Origin: JAVBLF01 sp031553675
GTDB lineage: Bacteria > Bacillota > Clostridia > Christensenellales > CALWSW01
Direction of reading: 5' to 3'
DNA length: 7,493 bases
Assembly: GCA_031553675.1 (NCBI GenBank)
Contig: JAVBLF010000009.1
Location: forward strand, 1-7,493
A model generated the notes under the pieces. It worked only from the letters and a program-made list of their open reading frames with translations. It did no database searches and was not told where the DNA came from. Numbering within the stretch: position 1 is the stretch's first letter; every line of letters starts with the position of its first letter. Made by a program: the position numbers and the translations under genes. Positions 5,126 to 7,493 of this stretch are shown piece by piece.

Positions 5126-6390
5126 GCCAGCCTTCGGATCGTGGCGCCGAGCGAAGACAGTGTTTTGTCCAAACATTCGTAACCCCTATCGATGTACTCG
5201 ACTCCATGGATGACGCTTTCGCCCCGGGCACGGAGGCCGGCCAAGGTCAGCGCCGCGCCGCCTCTGAGGTCGCGCGCGTTCACTTGCGCGCCCGTCAAGG
5301 TCTGGACGCCCCGGATCACAGCCGTTCTGTCCTTGAGCACGATCGACGCGCCCATACAGCTGAGTTCCGACGCGTGCTTGAATCGGTTTTCAAACACGTT
5401 TTCCGTGATCACGCTCGTTCCTTCGGCCACGCAAGCCAGCGCGAAAAACTGCGCTTGCATGTCGGTCGGAAAGCCGGGATGCGGCTGGGTTTCGATGTGG
5501 TGCAGCTCGCGTGGGCGTAAAGGTCCGCGCACGCGAACGCGGCAGGGCTCGCCCGCGGTCCCTTCGATGTCGATCGTGCAACCAGCCTCTTTCAGGCAGG
5601 CCAGCACGCTTTCGAGGTGGTCGGGACGCACGTTCTCGATCGAGAGATCGCCCGCCGTGATCGCTGCGGCCACCATGTAGGTTCCGGCGACGATGCGATC
5701 GGACAGCAGCGTGTGGCGGACGCCATGCAGCTCGTGCCCGCCATCAACCGCGATCGTCGGGCTTCCCGCGCCGGTGATGCGCGCGCCCATCGCGTTGAGC
5801 AGCTTGGCAAGGTCGGTGATCTCCGGCTCACACGCGGCGTTTTGTATGGTGCTGACGCCGTCGATCCCGACGGCCGCCATCATGAGATTTTCGGTCGCGC
5901 CGACGCTGGGGGCGTCGAGCAGGATGTTCGCAGGGCGCATGTTCGCGCCGTCGCATACGATATAGCCAAGCTCCTCGCGGATGCCGACGTTGAACGCCCG
6001 CAGTCCTTTGAGATGCAGGTTGATCGGTCGCAGGCCGATCTCGCATCCGCCGGGATAGGGACAGCGCGCCTTGTGAAAACGGGCGAGCACCGGCCCGAGC
6101 ATAAAAATCGACGAGCGCAATTCTTTTCCGAGCGCCTCGGGCATTTCCCAACCATGCGCGCTCGATGCGTCGATCGTGAGCGCGCCGCCCTGTAGGCGGC
6201 AACGGCATCCGATCCGCTCCATGATCGCCAGCATGTTATGTACATCCGACAGATCCGGGCAATCGTCAACCTCGACCTCTTGATCGCACAGAAGCGCCGC
6301 TGCGATGATCGGCAAAACGGCATTTTTTGCGCCGGGCACGCGAACAGCGCCACGAAGGGGCGTTCCGCCACTCAGCACGAACTTTGACAT
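5122..6390 (-). CDS. murA: UDP-N-acetylglucosamine 1-carboxyvinyltransferase
   Basis: Transfers enolpyruvate from PEP to UDP-GlcNAc, the first committed step of peptidoglycan precursor synthesis, in the cytoplasm; target of fosfomycin. Seen: 422 residues, the full family length, as an inside-out alpha/beta barrel of the EPSP synthase superfamily. The N-terminal GAKNAVLP carries the conserved K22-N23. The active-site loop PGGCEIGLRPINLHL has the catalytic cysteine C116, so the enzyme is predicted to be fosfomycin-sensitive in the usual way, unlike Cys-to-Asp variants. GFPTDMQAQ carries the conserved catalytic aspartate. The C-terminal EYIDRGYECLDKTLSSLGA is typical. The start is set by GGAGG (6400-6404), nine bases before the ATG. 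It is coupled to ftsQ by a GTGA overlap and follows ftsW after a 167-base spacer, placing it in the dcw-type cell-wall cluster. Confidence 0.97.
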   Translation of the reverse strand: MSKFVLSGGTPLRGAVRVPGAKNAVLPIIAAALLCDQEVEVDDCPDLSDVHNMLAIMERIGCRCRLQGGALTIDASSAHGWEMPEALGKELRSSIFMLGPVLARFHKARCPYPGGCEIGLRPINLHLKGLRAFNVGIREELGYIVCDGANMRPANILLDAPSVGATENLMMAAVGIDGVSTIQNAACEPEITDLAKLLNAMGARITGAGSPTIAVDGGHELHGVRHTLLSDRIVAGTYMVAAAITAGDLSIENVRPDHLESVLACLKEAGCTIDIEGTAGEPCRVRVRGPLRPRELHHIETQPHPGFPTDMQAQFFALACVAEGTSVITENVFENRFKHASELSCMGASIVLKDRTAVIRGVQTLTGAQVNARDLRGGAALTLAGLRARGESVIHGVEYIDRGYECLDKTLSSLGATIRRLA

Positions 6391-6557
6391 ACAGGTGCAC
6401 CTCCGATGCGGCGGAAGAAGCGATCAAGCTTGCTCCACCAGTTGGCATACTACCATTCGTATGTCTGGAGGGCGATCGTTGTGACTGCGAAAGCCGCGCA
6501 TAGGCGGGAAAAATGGCGAATTTCGGAAGGCGAATCTACGACTTCGCAACTGGGATC
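6391..6557 (-). other. ftsW-murA spacer with a weak candidate promoter
   Basis: 167 bases without a gene. On the minus strand an extended -10-like TGGTAGTAT (6447-6455) has no good -35 partner 16-18 bases upstream. It is flanked by a small inverted repeat CATAC/GTATG (6446-6450, 6459-6463). A 5-bp stem GCGAA/TTCGC (6530-6534, 6543-6547) is too weak to call a terminator. murA may therefore be read through from ftsW, driven by this weak promoter, or both. Confidence 0.3.
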
Positions 6558-7493
6558 TCAACGAACCGCAGCACGCGCCCGCAATGGCTCGGTGCGCGCC
6601 GGCACGGGTTCGGGCGTCGCGCGCGAGACAGACAAAAGCACCCCGCAAGCCGCCATCGTACACAGAAGCGAGCTGCTGCCAAAGCTGATGAAGGGCAGCG
6701 GTACGCCCGTCGTCGGCATGACGCCAGTCGCGACGCCGATGCAGACCAAGGTTTGAATGGCGAGCAGCGTCGTAAAGCCCGCCGCCACCAAGCTGCCAAA
6801 GCGGTCCGGGCAGTTCCACGCGACGCGGAAGCCCCGCCAAAAGAGGATCATGAACGCCGCAAGCAGGATGATGCACCCGATGAAGCCGCCCTCTTCGGCG
6901 ATGATCGAAAAGATGAAGTCGCTCTCGCCAAATGGCAGGAAGAGCAGCTTTTGTTTGCTGTTGCTCAGCCCGACGCCAAACACCCCACCCGAACCGATCG
7001 CGAAGAGAGACTGACGGAGCTGGTAGGTGTTGGCGAGGTTTTCGGATTCGAAAGGTTTCAGAAAGTAGAGCACGCGGGCACGCCGGTATCCGGCCCCCAG
7101 CATCCCGATCACGCCCAGCGCCAAGACAGGCAATCCGACCACCGCGATGTTTTTCCAGTTCAACCCTGCATAGAACACCATGAGCGCCGCCGTCATGACC
7201 GTGATCGCCAAAATGCTGTAGTTCGGCTGCAAGACGAGGAGCGCCGCGATCAAGCCTGTCAGCAGCAAGAGCGGCAAAAGCCCGCGACGGAAGTTGTTGA
7301 TACGCCCCGCCGGAAAGCGCGAAATCACGCCTGCCAGCATGAACAGCAACGCAAATTTTGCGTACTCGGACGGCTGGAACTGAAAACCAAAGATCCGGAT
7401 CCAGCGCTGCGCGTCGCGCACGACGACGTTCATGCCCGGCAACAAGCACATGATCAGCATCACGACCGCAGCCCCGTAGATCAGCGTCAGCGG
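6558..7493 (-). CDS. ftsW: FtsW-type septal peptidoglycan glycosyltransferase (5' end off window)
   Basis: SEDS-family polytopic membrane enzyme that polymerises lipid II into septal glycan with a cognate class B PBP. Seen: 311 codons open to the right edge. The visible start continues upstream as PLTLIYGAAV with no start codon, so roughly the first 60-70 residues (first transmembrane helix or two) are missing. Signature segments are RWIRIFGFQFQPSEYAK, the loop NTYQLRQSLFAIGSGGVFG, QKLLFLPFGESDFIFSIIAEE with the conserved catalytic-loop aspartate, and MPTTGVPLPFISFGSSSL near the last helices. A short basic tail ends ARAAVR. SpoVE and RodA are paralogous. Location beside murA and ftsQ favours FtsW (or the SpoVE-type copy in the same cluster), and the PTTGVPLPFIS motif fits all three. 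Confidence 0.9.
   Translation of the reverse strand, partial: PLTLIYGAAVVMLIMCLLPGMNVVVRDAQRWIRIFGFQFQPSEYAKFALLFMLAGVISRFPAGRINNFRRGLLPLLLLTGLIAALLVLQPNYSILAITVMTAALMVFYAGLNWKNIAVVGLPVLALGVIGMLGAGYRRARVLYFLKPFESENLANTYQLRQSLFAIGSGGVFGVGLSNSKQKLLFLPFGESDFIFSIIAEEGGFIGCIILLAAFMILFWRGFRVAWNCPDRFGSLVAAGFTTLLAIQTLVCIGVATGVMPTTGVPLPFISFGSSSLLCTMAACGVLLSVSRATPEPVPARTEPLRARAAVR

Noticed and set aside
4016..5182. 388-codon plus-strand open frame opposite ftsQ
   Set aside because: It mirrors ftsQ, which has a clear TM-POTRA-beta domain layout. The antisense product is Asp/Arg/Val-rich with no recognisable domain, as high-G+C antisense frames usually are, and its start lies inside the bidirectional terminator.
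5617..6195. 192-codon plus-strand frame opposite murA
   Set aside because: It is antisense to an intact, full-length murA and has no domain or ribosome binding site.
6424..7449. 341-codon minus-strand frame overlapping ftsW
   Set aside because: It is an Arg/Ala/His-rich out-of-frame shadow; the real frame has all FtsW signature segments.

Overview
The window is ordinary chromosomal DNA, roughly 60% G+C by eye and densely coded, most likely from a high-G+C member of the Bacillota (Clostridia or Negativicutes-like). The lineage is inferred from three things: a fragment of the division/cell-wall (dcw) cluster with Bacillota-like FtsW, MurA and FtsQ/DivIB; strong purine-rich ribosome binding sites; and sigma-A type promoters next to Rho-independent terminators. 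No mobile element, prophage, CRISPR array or RNA gene is visible.

Left part, minus strand: the N-terminal 293 codons of guaB (IMP dehydrogenase) run off the left edge. Its leader carries a good promoter and a perfect 12-bp hairpin. Upstream lies a DUF554 (YdfK/YqgA-type) membrane protein gene. Further upstream, separated by a hairpin terminator and a compact palindromic repeat, is an OGG1-type 8-oxoguanine DNA glycosylase gene whose last codons and stop lie inside the repeat and the terminator.

Middle, plus strand: an aldo/keto reductase fused to a C-terminal ferredoxin-like domain with two [4Fe-4S] motifs is transcribed divergently from the glycosylase. The 126-bp shared control region holds a recognisable promoter and a perfect 7-1-7 palindrome abutting its -35 box. 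A strong bidirectional terminator separates this gene from the convergent cell-wall genes.

Right part, minus strand, transcribed right to left: ftsW (5' end off the window), murA and ftsQ. murA and ftsQ overlap by four bases (GTGA). They supply the septal glycan polymerase, the first committed step of peptidoglycan precursor synthesis, and a divisome scaffold protein. The usual intervening Mur genes (murG, murC, murB) are absent between ftsW and murA, and ftsQ ends the transcription unit.

I found no convincing previously undescribed system. The points most worth a second look are the two palindromic control elements (guaB leader; glycosylase/reductase intergenic region) and the repeat that supplies the glycosylase C-terminus.
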